64,000 bases of DNA from Pseudomonas sp. RGM2987 (GTDB lineage: Bacteria > Pseudomonadota > Gammaproteobacteria > Pseudomonadales > Pseudomonadaceae): contig NZ_JALJDX010000216.1 in NCBI RefSeq assembly GCF_022952855.1, positions 1 to 64,000 on the forward strand, given 5' to 3'. Numbering within the stretch: the first letter of the stretch is position 1; each line of letters starts with the position of its first letter. The notes beneath the pieces are model-generated. The model was given only the letters and a program-made list of their open reading frames with translations. It did no database searches and was not told the origin of the DNA. The translations under genes and the position numbers were made by a program. This document shows positions 53,334 through 60,744 of the stretch, piece by piece.

Positions 53334-53657
53334 TCAGATGTTGAAGCTTTCGCCGCAGCCACATTCACCGCGCACGTTGGGGTTGTTGAACTTGAAGCCT
53401 TCGTTCAACCCTTCCTTGACGAAATCCAGCTCAGTGCCGTCCAGGTACGTCAGGCTTTTCGGGTCGATGATCACTTTCTGACCATGACTCTCGAATACCT
53501 GATCGTCCTCTCCCACTTCGTCGACGAACTCCAGCACGTAGGCAAGGCCAGAGCAGCCCGTGGTGCGAACACCCAGGCGGATACCCTCGCCCTTGCCGCG
53601 GCCCGCGAGGGACCGCTGCACATGTTTAGCTGCCGCTTCTGTCATCTGGATAGCCAT
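53334..53657 (-). CDS. iscA: Iron-sulfur cluster assembly protein IscA
   Basis: A-type carrier, 107 residues with the three cysteines in TTGCSGLAYVLEFVDE and GECGCGESFNI. Between iscU and hscB. Confidence 0.97.
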   Translation of the reverse strand: MAIQMTEAAAKHVQRSLAGRGKGEGIRLGVRTTGCSGLAYVLEFVDEVGEDDQVFESHGQKVIIDPKSLTYLDGTELDFVKEGLNEGFKFNNPNVRGECGCGESFNI

Positions 53658-53681
53658 GCAAACTCCTTACCGGTGCGCGGA

Positions 53682-54068
53682 TCAGATCAAGCCTTTCTTC
53701 TGCTTGTAATCGCGAACGGCGGCCTTGATGGCGTCTTCGGCGAGTACCGAGCAGTGGATCTTCACTGGCGGCAGGGCCAGTTCTTCGGCCAGCTGGGTGT
53801 TCTTGATGGTTTCGGCTTCATCGAGGGTCTTGCCTTTCATCCACTCGGTAGCCAGGGAGCTGGACGCGATGGCCGAGCCGCAGCCGTAGGTCTTGAACTT
53901 GGCATCTTCGATAATGCCTTGCTCGTTGACCTTGATCTGCAGGCGCATCACGTCGCCGCACGCCGGGGCGCCGACCATGCCGGTGCCGACATCAGGATCC
54001 TGCGCGTCCATCTTGCCGACGTTGCGCGGGTTCTCGTAGTGGTCGATGACCTTTTCGCTATATGCCAT
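53682..54068 (-). CDS. iscU: Iron-sulfur cluster scaffold IscU
   Basis: 128 residues with conserved cysteines in GAPACGDVMRLQ, TYGCGSAIASSSLATEWMKG and LPPVKIHCSVLAEDAIKAAV, including the LPPVK motif recognised by HscA. Start MAYSEKVIDHYENP; an ATG three codons earlier is not the family start. Confidence 0.97.
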   Translation of the reverse strand: MAYSEKVIDHYENPRNVGKMDAQDPDVGTGMVGAPACGDVMRLQIKVNEQGIIEDAKFKTYGCGSAIASSSLATEWMKGKTLDEAETIKNTQLAEELALPPVKIHCSVLAEDAIKAAVRDYKQKKGLI

Positions 54069-54111
54069 TTGCTTCAATCCTCATCAGTGAGTCGCTCTGG
54101 TGGCGACTTCT

Positions 54112-55326
54112 TCAGTGCGCCGCCCACTCGATCTTCGAGATGTCGACGCCGTCTTTGTACATGTCCCAGAGCGGCGACAGAGCGCGCAGCTTGGTCACGG
54201 CCTCGCAGACTTTCTGCGCGGCGTAATCGATTTCCTCTTCGGTGGTGAAGCGGCCGAAGGTGAAGCGGATCGAGCTATGGGCCAGTTCGTCGTTGCGGCC
54301 CAGGGCGCGCAGTACGTACGAAGGCTCAAGCGACGCCGAGGTGCACGCCGAACCGGACGACACGGCCAGATCCTTGAGCGCCATGATCAGCGACTCGCCT
54401 TCAACGTAGTTGAAGCTCAGGTTCAGGTTGTGCGGGACGCGGGCGGTCATGCTGCCGTTGACGTAGAGTTCTTCCAGGTGCTCGACCTGCTTGAAGAACC
54501 GGTCGCTCAGGGCCTTGATGCGCACGTTCTCGGCGGCCATGTCTTCCTTGGCAACACGGAACGCTTCGCCCATGCCGACGATCTGGTGGGTCGCCAGGGT
54601 GCCGGAACGCATGCCGCGCTCGTGACCGCCGCCGTGCATGGTCGCTTCAAGGCGAACACGTGGCTTGCGGCTCACGTACAGCGCGCCGATGCCTTTCGGG
54701 CCATAGGTCTTGTGGGCGGAGAACGACATCAGGTCGACTTTGAGCTTGGACAGGTCGATGTCGACCTTGCCGGTGGACTGGGCCGCGTCGACATGGAACA
54801 ACACGCCCTTGGAGCGGGTCAGTTCGCCGATGGCCGCGATGTCGTTGACGGTGCCGATTTCGTTGTTCACGTGCATGATCGAAACCAGGATGGTGTCATC
54901 GCGCAGGGCGGCTTCAACCATGGCCGGGGTGATCAGGCCGTCTTCACCCGGCTCGATGTAGGTGACTTCGAAGCCTTCACGCTCCAGTTGGCGCGTGGTG
55001 TCCAGGACCGCTTTGTGCTCGATCTTGGAGGTGATCAGGTGCTTGCCCTTGGTGTGGTAGAAATGCGCGACACCCTTGATGGCCAGGTTGTCGGACTCGG
55101 TGGCACCGGAGGTCCAGACGATTTCACGTGGGTCGGCGTTGACCAGGTCAGCCACTTGGCGACGGGCATTCTCGACCGACTCTTCGGCCTTCCAGCCGAA
55201 CACGTGGGAGCGGGACGCCGGGTTACCGAAGTTTCCGTCGACCAGCAGGCACTCACTCATTTTTTGCGCAACACGCGGATCAACCGGGGTGGTCGCAGAG
55301 TAATCAAGGTAAATCGGCAATTTCAT
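54112..55326 (-). CDS. iscS: Cysteine desulfurase IscS
   Basis: PLP enzyme giving sulfur to IscU and to tRNA thiolation. 404 residues, PLP Lys in SFSAHKTYGPKGIGALYVSR and the mobile-loop Cys in SSGSACTSASLEPSYVLRAL. Starts MKLPIYLDYSATTPVD. Second gene of the operon, 50 bases after iscR. Confidence 0.98.
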   Translation of the reverse strand: MKLPIYLDYSATTPVDPRVAQKMSECLLVDGNFGNPASRSHVFGWKAEESVENARRQVADLVNADPREIVWTSGATESDNLAIKGVAHFYHTKGKHLITSKIEHKAVLDTTRQLEREGFEVTYIEPGEDGLITPAMVEAALRDDTILVSIMHVNNEIGTVNDIAAIGELTRSKGVLFHVDAAQSTGKVDIDLSKLKVDLMSFSAHKTYGPKGIGALYVSRKPRVRLEATMHGGGHERGMRSGTLATHQIVGMGEAFRVAKEDMAAENVRIKALSDRFFKQVEHLEELYVNGSMTARVPHNLNLSFNYVEGESLIMALKDLAVSSGSACTSASLEPSYVLRALGRNDELAHSSIRFTFGRFTTEEEIDYAAQKVCEAVTKLRALSPLWDMYKDGVDISKIEWAAH

Positions 55327-55376
55327 GGACTCTCTCCTAAATCAGGCTGGCTGGCGTTCCGCTTGCTCTGCGGCGG

Positions 55377-55868
55377 TCATTCGACGGCGGACGCTTCAAT
55401 CTTGTCCAGGTGCGGCGCCTTGCCATTGCAACGGCGCTGGTCCTGACGCTGGGCTACTTCTTGCACCTCACGGCGGGTGACAAGGTCAGCCAAGCTGATA
55501 CCGCTTAGAAATTCGTGGATCTGCAAGCTCAGGTCGCACCACAAGTGGTGGGTCAGGCAAGTATCGCCGCCATGGCAGTCGCCAAGGCCCTGGCATTTGG
55601 TCGCATCGACCGATTCGTTCACCGCATCGATCACCTGGGCGACCTGGATGCCCTGCATGTTACGGGACAGCTGATAGCCGCCGCCGGGACCGCGGACACT
55701 GGAAACCAGGTTGCTGCGGCGCAGCTTGGCGAACAGTTGCTCGAGATAAGACAGGGAAATGCCCTGGCGCTCGGAGATATCGGCCAGGGACACCGGCCCG
55801 TGCTGCGCGTGCAATGCCAGATCCAGCATCGCGGTCACGGCGTATCGGCCTTTTGTAGTCAGTCGCAT
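55377..55868 (-). CDS. iscR: Fe-S cluster regulator IscR
   Basis: Rrf2-family repressor with a [2Fe-2S] cluster; represses isc when clusters are plentiful. 163 residues: winged HTH (MRLTTKGRYAVTAMLDLALH), then cysteines at about 92, 98 and 104 in TKCQGLGDCHGGDTCLTHHL. The start is ATG 55868. A type 1 IscR site overlaps the promoter upstream. Confidence 0.97.
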   Translation of the reverse strand: MRLTTKGRYAVTAMLDLALHAQHGPVSLADISERQGISLSYLEQLFAKLRRSNLVSSVRGPGGGYQLSRNMQGIQVAQVIDAVNESVDATKCQGLGDCHGGDTCLTHHLWCDLSLQIHEFLSGISLADLVTRREVQEVAQRQDQRRCNGKAPHLDKIEASAVE

Positions 55869-55900
55869 GGACAATTACCACGGAGTTCGGAATGGGGGCG

Positions 55901-55933
55901 AGTATGCAATTCCCGAGTATTTAAGTCAAGTAT
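55901..55933 (-). promoter_or_regulatory. isc promoter overlapped by a type 1 IscR site
   Basis: On the minus strand ATACTTGACTTAAATACTCG followed by GGAAT (55909-55933) closely resembles the E. coli iscR promoter site recognised by [2Fe-2S]-IscR. TTGACT (55924-55929) and CATACT (55901-55906), 17 bases apart, give the -35 and -10. Confidence 0.78.
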
Positions 55934-56026
55934 AAGACCTAGTGGGTTACTCGGGTTTACCCGCGAAAGAGCGGGCGCATGATAGCAAAGGCTTGGCGGG
56001 CAGGACCAGTGATACTGCGTTATCGT

Positions 56027-56126
56027 TCTTCGCGAGCAAGCCCGCTCCCACATTGGATCACCGGTGCACACACAATCGGCGCATTAAGGGGATCAAAATG
56101 TGGGAGCGGGCTTGCTCGCGAAGAAG
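56027..56126. repeat. REPIN, class I, between iscR promoter and cysE
   Basis: CTTCGCGAGCAAGCCCGCTC and its inverted copy GAGCGGGCTTGCTCGCGAAG, ~50 bases apart. Confidence 0.88.
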
Positions 56127-56136
56127 CCAGCTCGGT

Positions 56137-56913
56137 CTAGCTGGCTTGACTCTGATCTTTATCCTTCACACACGCAAAATCCTCTTCGCGCAGTTCAGGC
56201 AGTTCCTTGGCGCAGTAATTACTGCCCAGGTCTTTCAGGGCACCGCACATCCCCTCCAGGCGTCCATCGACGGCTTGCAGGTGATCGAGCAGCTGATTGA
56301 TGGCGCGGGCCACCGGGTCGGGCATGTCTTCGCCGACACCGTAGGCATCGAAGCCGATCTTCTCGGCCATGGCCTTGCGGCGGGCGTCCTGCTCGTCATC
56401 GGACTTGACGATGATCCGCCCAGGAATGCCGACCACCGTCGCGCCCGGCGGCACAGCCTTGGTAACCACGGCGTTGGAGCCGACTTTCGCCCCCGCCCCG
56501 ACCGTGAACGGCCCGAGCACCTTGGCGCCCGCACCCACCACCACACCATCTTCCAGCGTCGGGTGGCGCTTGCCCTTGTTCCAACTGGTGCCGCCAAGGG
56601 TCACGCCCTGGTACAGCGTCACGTCGTCGCCGATCTCGGCGGTTTCACCGATGACGATACCCATGCCGTGATCGATGAAGAACCGGCGGCCGACCTTGGC
56701 GCCCGGATGGATCTCGATCCCGGTCAGCCAGCGGCCGAAGTTCGAGACCAGACGCGCCAGCCATTTCCAGCCCATGTTCCACAAGGCGCCGGACAGGCGA
56801 TGGATCCAGATGGCGTGCATCCCCGGGTAGCAGGTCAGCACTTCAAAGGCATTGCGCGCCGCCGGGTCACGATGGAAAACGCTTTGGATATCTTCACGCA
56901 AACGTTCGAACAT
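56137..56913 (-). CDS. cysE: Serine O-acetyltransferase
   Basis: Makes O-acetylserine for cysteine synthesis. 258 residues. The N-terminal helical part (MFERLREDIQSVFHRDPAAR) is followed by the left-handed beta-helix hexapeptide domain (IHPGAKVGRRFFIDHGMGIV, GETAEIGDDVTLYQGVTLGG). Upstream of iscR, downstream of trmJ (1-base gap): the common Pseudomonas trmJ-cysE-iscR array, so sulfur supply and cluster assembly are neighbours. Confidence 0.96.
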   Translation of the reverse strand: MFERLREDIQSVFHRDPAARNAFEVLTCYPGMHAIWIHRLSGALWNMGWKWLARLVSNFGRWLTGIEIHPGAKVGRRFFIDHGMGIVIGETAEIGDDVTLYQGVTLGGTSWNKGKRHPTLEDGVVVGAGAKVLGPFTVGAGAKVGSNAVVTKAVPPGATVVGIPGRIIVKSDDEQDARRKAMAEKIGFDAYGVGEDMPDPVARAINQLLDHLQAVDGRLEGMCGALKDLGSNYCAKELPELREEDFACVKDKDQSQAS

Positions 56914-56914
56914 T

Positions 56915-57685
56915 TTATTTCTTCCGCTTAATCAGCTCGCCACGGGCCGCTTTCTGGGTTTCCGTGAGGATGCCGCGCAATATATTCATCTCCGCCCGGC
57001 TGACCGAGCTTCGTCCGTACAACCGACGCAGGCGCGCCATCAAGTGTCGCGGTTTCTCCGGGTCCAGGAACTCGATGTCCACCAGGGTCTGCTCCAGGTG
57101 TTCAAAGTATCGTTCCAGCTCGTCCATGGTCGCCAGTGTCTCACTGCGCGGCGACGTCACCTCGGTTTTTTCGACCTTGCTAGGCTTGCCTTCGGCAGCC
57201 AGCCAGGCCATGCGCACTTCATAGCTCAACACCTGCACCGCGGCCCCGAGGTTCAAGGAGCTGAACCCGGGGTCGGAGGGGATATGCACGTGAAAGTGAC
57301 ATCGGTGCAGCTCTTCATTGGTCAGGCCGGAGTCTTCACGACCGAACACCAGGGCGATTTCAGAACCTTGCGCGGCTTCCTCGACCACTTTGGTCCCGCA
57401 TTCGCGGGGATCGAGCAACGGCCAGGGAATACGACGGTCGCGGGCGCTGGTGCCGAGCACCAGATTGCAGCCCACCAAGGCGTCTTCCAGGGTCGCGACG
57501 ACTTGCGCGTTGGCCAGGATGTCACCGGCGCCGGACGCCCGGGCGTCGGCTTCGTGATGAGGGAACAGCCGCGGCTCGACCAGCACCAGGCGCGACAGGC
57601 CCATGTTCTTCATGGCCCGCGCAGCTCCGCCGATGTTACCCGGATGGCTGGTATTGACCAGGACGACACGAATGTTCTGCAACAA
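56915..57685 (-). CDS. trmJ: tRNA (cytidine/uridine-2'-O-)-methyltransferase TrmJ
   Basis: SPOUT methyltransferase that modifies position 32 of tRNAs. 256 residues with VVLVNTSHPGNIGGAARAMK, ALVFGREDSGLTNEELHRCH and IPSDPGFSSLNLGAAVQVLS. The start codon appears to be TTG at 57685 (TTG TTG CAG AAC), because the family begins MLQNIRVVLV and no ATG or GTG lies between 57685 and 57718; this start is uncertain by one codon. Confidence 0.93.
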   Translation of the reverse strand: MLQNIRVVLVNTSHPGNIGGAARAMKNMGLSRLVLVEPRLFPHHEADARASGAGDILANAQVVATLEDALVGCNLVLGTSARDRRIPWPLLDPRECGTKVVEEAAQGSEIALVFGREDSGLTNEELHRCHFHVHIPSDPGFSSLNLGAAVQVLSYEVRMAWLAAEGKPSKVEKTEVTSPRSETLATMDELERYFEHLEQTLVDIEFLDPEKPRHLMARLRRLYGRSSVSRAEMNILRGILTETQKAARGELIKRKK

Positions 57686-57787
57686 GGGAGGCGCTCTCGA
57701 ACACGATAAAGGGAGCAAATCTTACATAAGCACCTACCGTTAAGCTATGAAAGCGAACAGCAACCTTCTCCTGTGAAAACTTTCTGA

Positions 57788-57793
57788 TAGAAT
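57788..57793 (+). promoter_or_regulatory. Extended -10 promoter of suhB
   Basis: TGATAGAATACG contains TAGAAT (57788-57793) with TG one base upstream; no good -35. 37 bases before the suhB ATG. Confidence 0.45.
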
Positions 57794-57829
57794 ACGCGGC
57801 TTTCTTTAACAACCTTAGGTGACACATCC

Positions 57830-58648
57830 ATGCAGCCCATGCTGAATATCGCGCTGCGCGCCGCCCGCAGCGCCAGTGAACTGATCTTCCGCTCCATCGA
57901 GCGCCTGGATACCATCAAGGTCGATGAAAAAGACGCCAAGGACTACGTGTCCGAGGTCGATCGCGCCGCCGAACAGAAAATCGTCGACGCCCTGCGCAAG
58001 GCTTACCCGAACCACTCCATCCTCGGTGAAGAGACCGGCATGCACGCCGGCACTGGCATCGAAGGCGAAGAGTACCTGTGGATCATCGATCCACTGGACG
58101 GCACCACCAACTTCCTGCGCGGCATCCCTCACTTCGCTGTCAGCATCGCCTGCAAATACCGTGGTCGCCTGGAACATGCCGTCGTGCTGGACCCGGTTCG
58201 CCAGGAAGAATTCACCGCCAGCCGTGGCCGTGGCGCCCAACTGAACGGTCGTCGCCTGCGCGTCAGCGGCCGCACCAGCCTGGACGGCGCCCTGCTGGGT
58301 ACCGGCTTCCCGTTCCGTGACGACCAGATGGACAACCTGGACAACTACCTGGGCATGTTCCGCGCCCTGGTCGGCCAGACCGCCGGCATCCGCCGCGCCG
58401 GCGCTGCGAGCCTGGACCTGGCTTATGTGGCGGCGGGTCGTTTCGATGCGTTCTGGGAGTCGGGCCTGTCCGAATGGGACATGGCCGCAGGCGCCTTGCT
58501 GATCCAGGAAGCCGGCGGCCTGGTCAGCGACTTCACTGGCGGCCATGACTTCCTTGAGAAGGGTCATATCGTTGCCGGCAACACCAAATGCTTCAAGGCT
58601 GTGCTGACCGCCATCCAGCCACACCTGCCGGCTTCGCTGAAGCGCTAA
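57830..58648 (+). CDS. suhB: Inositol-1-monophosphatase SuhB
   Basis: Mg-dependent phosphatase, also a partner of ribosomal transcription and NusA antitermination complexes in E. coli; in P. aeruginosa it affects virulence regulation. 272 residues, metal motifs ILGEETG, WIIDPLDGTTNFLRGIPHFA and WDMAAGALLIQEAGG. Divergent from trmJ and followed by a strong terminator. Confidence 0.97.
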   Translation: MQPMLNIALRAARSASELIFRSIERLDTIKVDEKDAKDYVSEVDRAAEQKIVDALRKAYPNHSILGEETGMHAGTGIEGEEYLWIIDPLDGTTNFLRGIPHFAVSIACKYRGRLEHAVVLDPVRQEEFTASRGRGAQLNGRRLRVSGRTSLDGALLGTGFPFRDDQMDNLDNYLGMFRALVGQTAGIRRAGAASLDLAYVAAGRFDAFWESGLSEWDMAAGALLIQEAGGLVSDFTGGHDFLEKGHIVAGNTKCFKAVLTAIQPHLPASLKR

Positions 58649-58662
58649 GCGCCCGGTTATGG

Positions 58663-58690
58663 GAAAAGCACCTTTCGGGGTGCTTTTTTT
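58663..58690 (+). terminator. Terminator of suhB
   Basis: AAAAGCACC-TTTC-GGGGTGCTTTTTTT, 15 bases past the stop codon. Confidence 0.9.
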
Positions 58691-58720
58691 GTGCCCGGAT
58701 TTTGTAGCCAACCACCAACC

Positions 58721-59084
58721 CCGTGGGAGCGAGCCTGCTCGCGATTCGATGGCACATCCAACATTGGTGCAAGCTGATTCACCGCTATCGCGAGCAAGCT
58801 CGCTCCCACAGGGGGCTTGGGTTGGGCATGGCATTTGTGGGTGTTGAAGATCCAGCGTGGGAGCGGGCTTGCTCGCGAAAGCGGTGGGTCAGTCGATATG
58901 TATTTTGAATGTCAGTCCGCATTCGCGAGCAAGCCCGCTCCCACAGAAAACTTGGGACGGACACAAGATTTATGTCCACCAAGCCTCCCCTGTGGGGGCG
59001 AGCGTACTCGCGATTCGGTGGCACATTCAGTATTGATGCAAGTTGACCCCACCGCTGTCGCGAGCAGGCTCGCTCCCACAGGGG
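58721..59084. repeat. Cluster of six class I REP sequences (three REPINs)
   Basis: REP cores begin near 58722, 58786, 58857, 58920, 58992 and 59058, alternating in orientation, so three inverted pairs lie in tandem. Variation in the core (GGGCTTGC, GAGCCTGC, GAGCGTAC) shows different ages. They fill the 506-base gap between suhB and the glycine-zipper gene, apart from two terminators. Confidence 0.88.
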
Positions 59085-59112
59085 TTTAGTGGTGAGTGCA
59101 GGAATCCAGGTA

Positions 59113-59141
59113 TAAAAAAAGCACCCCTGAGGGTGCTTTTT
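59113..59141. terminator. Bidirectional terminator after the glycine-zipper gene
   Basis: AAAAAAAGCACC-CCTGAG-GGTGCTTTTT. The minus strand gives AGCACC-CTCAGG-GGTGCTTTTTTT after the 59155 stop; the plus strand also has T5. Confidence 0.85.
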
Positions 59142-59154
59142 CATATCGCGGGGA

Positions 59155-59703
59155 TCACTGCGCCGGTTCGTTCTGGCCCAGGATCAGTTGGCCTTCCTTG
59201 CTCACCGGGATCTGGTTGCCCGGGTCGCGGTCCATGCGGACTTTGCCTTCTTTGCCGTCGAGCATGTAGCGTACGTCGTAGCCAACCACCTTGTCGCTGA
59301 TGTCGTTGACGGTGTTGCAGCGAGTTTGGGTGGTGGTGTAGGTGTCGCGTTCCTGCATGCCTTCCTGAATCTTGTTACCTGCATAACCACCACCGGCCGC
59401 ACCGGCCACTGTGGCGATTTTCTTGCCAGTGCCGCCGCCGACCTGGTTACCGAGCAGGCCACCCGCCAAGGCGCCGATCACGGTGCCGGCGATCTGGTGT
59501 TGATCCTGGACCGGTTTCTGCCGGGTCACGGTGACATCCTTGCACACTTCACGCGGGGTCTTGATTTGTGTCTTGACCGGTTCCACAGCCAACACTTGCG
59601 CATACTCAGGACCACTTTTCACCAAGCTGTAGGTGGCGACCGCACCACCGGCAGTTACACCGACAGCACCCAATACCGCACCAACCAGCATCGATTTGTT
59701 CAC
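59155..59703 (-). CDS. Glycine-zipper 2TM domain protein
   Basis: 182 residues. A membrane or signal segment (MLVGAVLGAVGVTAGGAVAT), a linker with PREVCKDV, and a glycine-zipper 2TM domain QIAGTVIGALAGGLLGNQVG GG, then a hydrophilic tail with paired cysteines. Family members are envelope proteins related to outer membrane lipoprotein SlyB; function here unknown. GTG start at 59703 is chosen for AGGAGG five bases upstream; upstream in-frame starts lack an RBS. Confidence 0.8.
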   Translation of the reverse strand: MNKSMLVGAVLGAVGVTAGGAVATYSLVKSGPEYAQVLAVEPVKTQIKTPREVCKDVTVTRQKPVQDQHQIAGTVIGALAGGLLGNQVGGGTGKKIATVAGAAGGGYAGNKIQEGMQERDTYTTTQTRCNTVNDISDKVVGYDVRYMLDGKEGKVRMDRDPGNQIPVSKEGQLILGQNEPAQ

Positions 59704-59761
59704 TTGAACCTCCTGGCCATCACAAGCGGAATAATCCGCGCTTCTCCCAGCCTTGGAGCAT

Positions 59762-59793
59762 AAAAAAAGGCGCGAGTTCAACTCGCGCCTTTC
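59762..59793 (-). terminator. Terminator of the tgt-yajC-secDF operon
   Basis: GGCGCGAGTT-GA-ACTCGCGCC with TTTTTTA on the minus strand, 28 bases after the secF stop. Confidence 0.9.
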
Positions 59794-59820
59794 GAGGGGT
59801 GACGGGCGGGAAGCCTAACC

Positions 59821-60735
59821 TTACGGACGGTCGTCCACCTGGGTTTCGGTGGCCGCTGAAGGAATCAGATCCTCGGTGCTCAGGTTTAGCCAGATCAGCA
59901 CCACGTTGGCGATGTAGATCGACGAGTAGGTACCCGCCAACACACCGACGAACAGCGCGATGGAGAAACCAAACAGGTTGTCGCCGCCAAAGAACAGCAG
60001 CGCAGCAATCGCCAGCAAGGTGGAGATCGATGTCGCCATGGTCCGCAGCAGGGTCTGGGTGGTCGAGATGTTGATGTTCTCGATCAACGAAGCCTTGCGC
60101 AGCACCCGGAAGTTCTCACGCACCCGGTCGAATACGACGATGGTGTCGTTGAGCGAGTAGCCGATGATGGCCAGCACCGCCGCCAACACCGTCAGGTCGA
60201 AGGTGATCTGGAAGAACGACAGGATACCCACGGTCACGATCACGTCGTGGATCAGCGAGACAATCGCACCCACCGCGAACTTCCACTGGAAGCGAAAAGC
60301 CAGGTAGATCAGGATGCCGCCCAGCGCCATGAGCATGCCGAGGCCACCCTGGTCGCGCAGCTCTTCACCCACTTGCGGGCCGACGAACTCGACGCGCTTG
60401 ACCTGCGCCGGGTTGTCGCCACCGGCTTTCTGCAAGGCCTCGGCAACCTGGTGACCCAGTTGCGGGTCTTCGCCCGGCATGCGCACCAGCAGGTCGGTGG
60501 TTGCACCGAAGCTCTGCACGATGGCCTCGTGATAACCGGACGTCGCCAGTTGCTCACGCACCTTGGTGACGTCGGCCGGACGCTCGTAGGTCAGCTCGAT
60601 GAGCGTACCGCCGGTGAAGTCCAGGCCGTAGTTCAGGCCCTTGTGGAACCAGCTGAACAACGCCAGTACGGTAAGGAACAATGTGACGCCGAACGCAACG
60701 TTGCGAACGCCCATGAAGTTGATTGTACGTAACAT
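59821..60735 (-). CDS. secF: Protein translocase subunit SecF
   Basis: 304 residues, six membrane spans, an RND-family partner of SecD that uses the proton gradient to pull proteins across the membrane. Motif GGTLIELTYERPADVTKVRE after the first span and GYSLNDTIVVFDRVRENFRV in the second half. 9 bases after secD. Confidence 0.97.
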   Translation of the reverse strand: MLRTINFMGVRNVAFGVTLFLTVLALFSWFHKGLNYGLDFTGGTLIELTYERPADVTKVREQLATSGYHEAIVQSFGATTDLLVRMPGEDPQLGHQVAEALQKAGGDNPAQVKRVEFVGPQVGEELRDQGGLGMLMALGGILIYLAFRFQWKFAVGAIVSLIHDVIVTVGILSFFQITFDLTVLAAVLAIIGYSLNDTIVVFDRVRENFRVLRKASLIENINISTTQTLLRTMATSISTLLAIAALLFFGGDNLFGFSIALFVGVLAGTYSSIYIANVVLIWLNLSTEDLIPSAATETQVDDRP

Positions 60736-60744
60736 GGCAGCCCC

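Noticed and set aside
58721..59084. Repeat array that could be mistaken for a CRISPR
   Set aside because: The units are inverted REP palindromes with unequal spacing and diverged sequence, not direct repeats with uniform spacers, and there are no cas genes.
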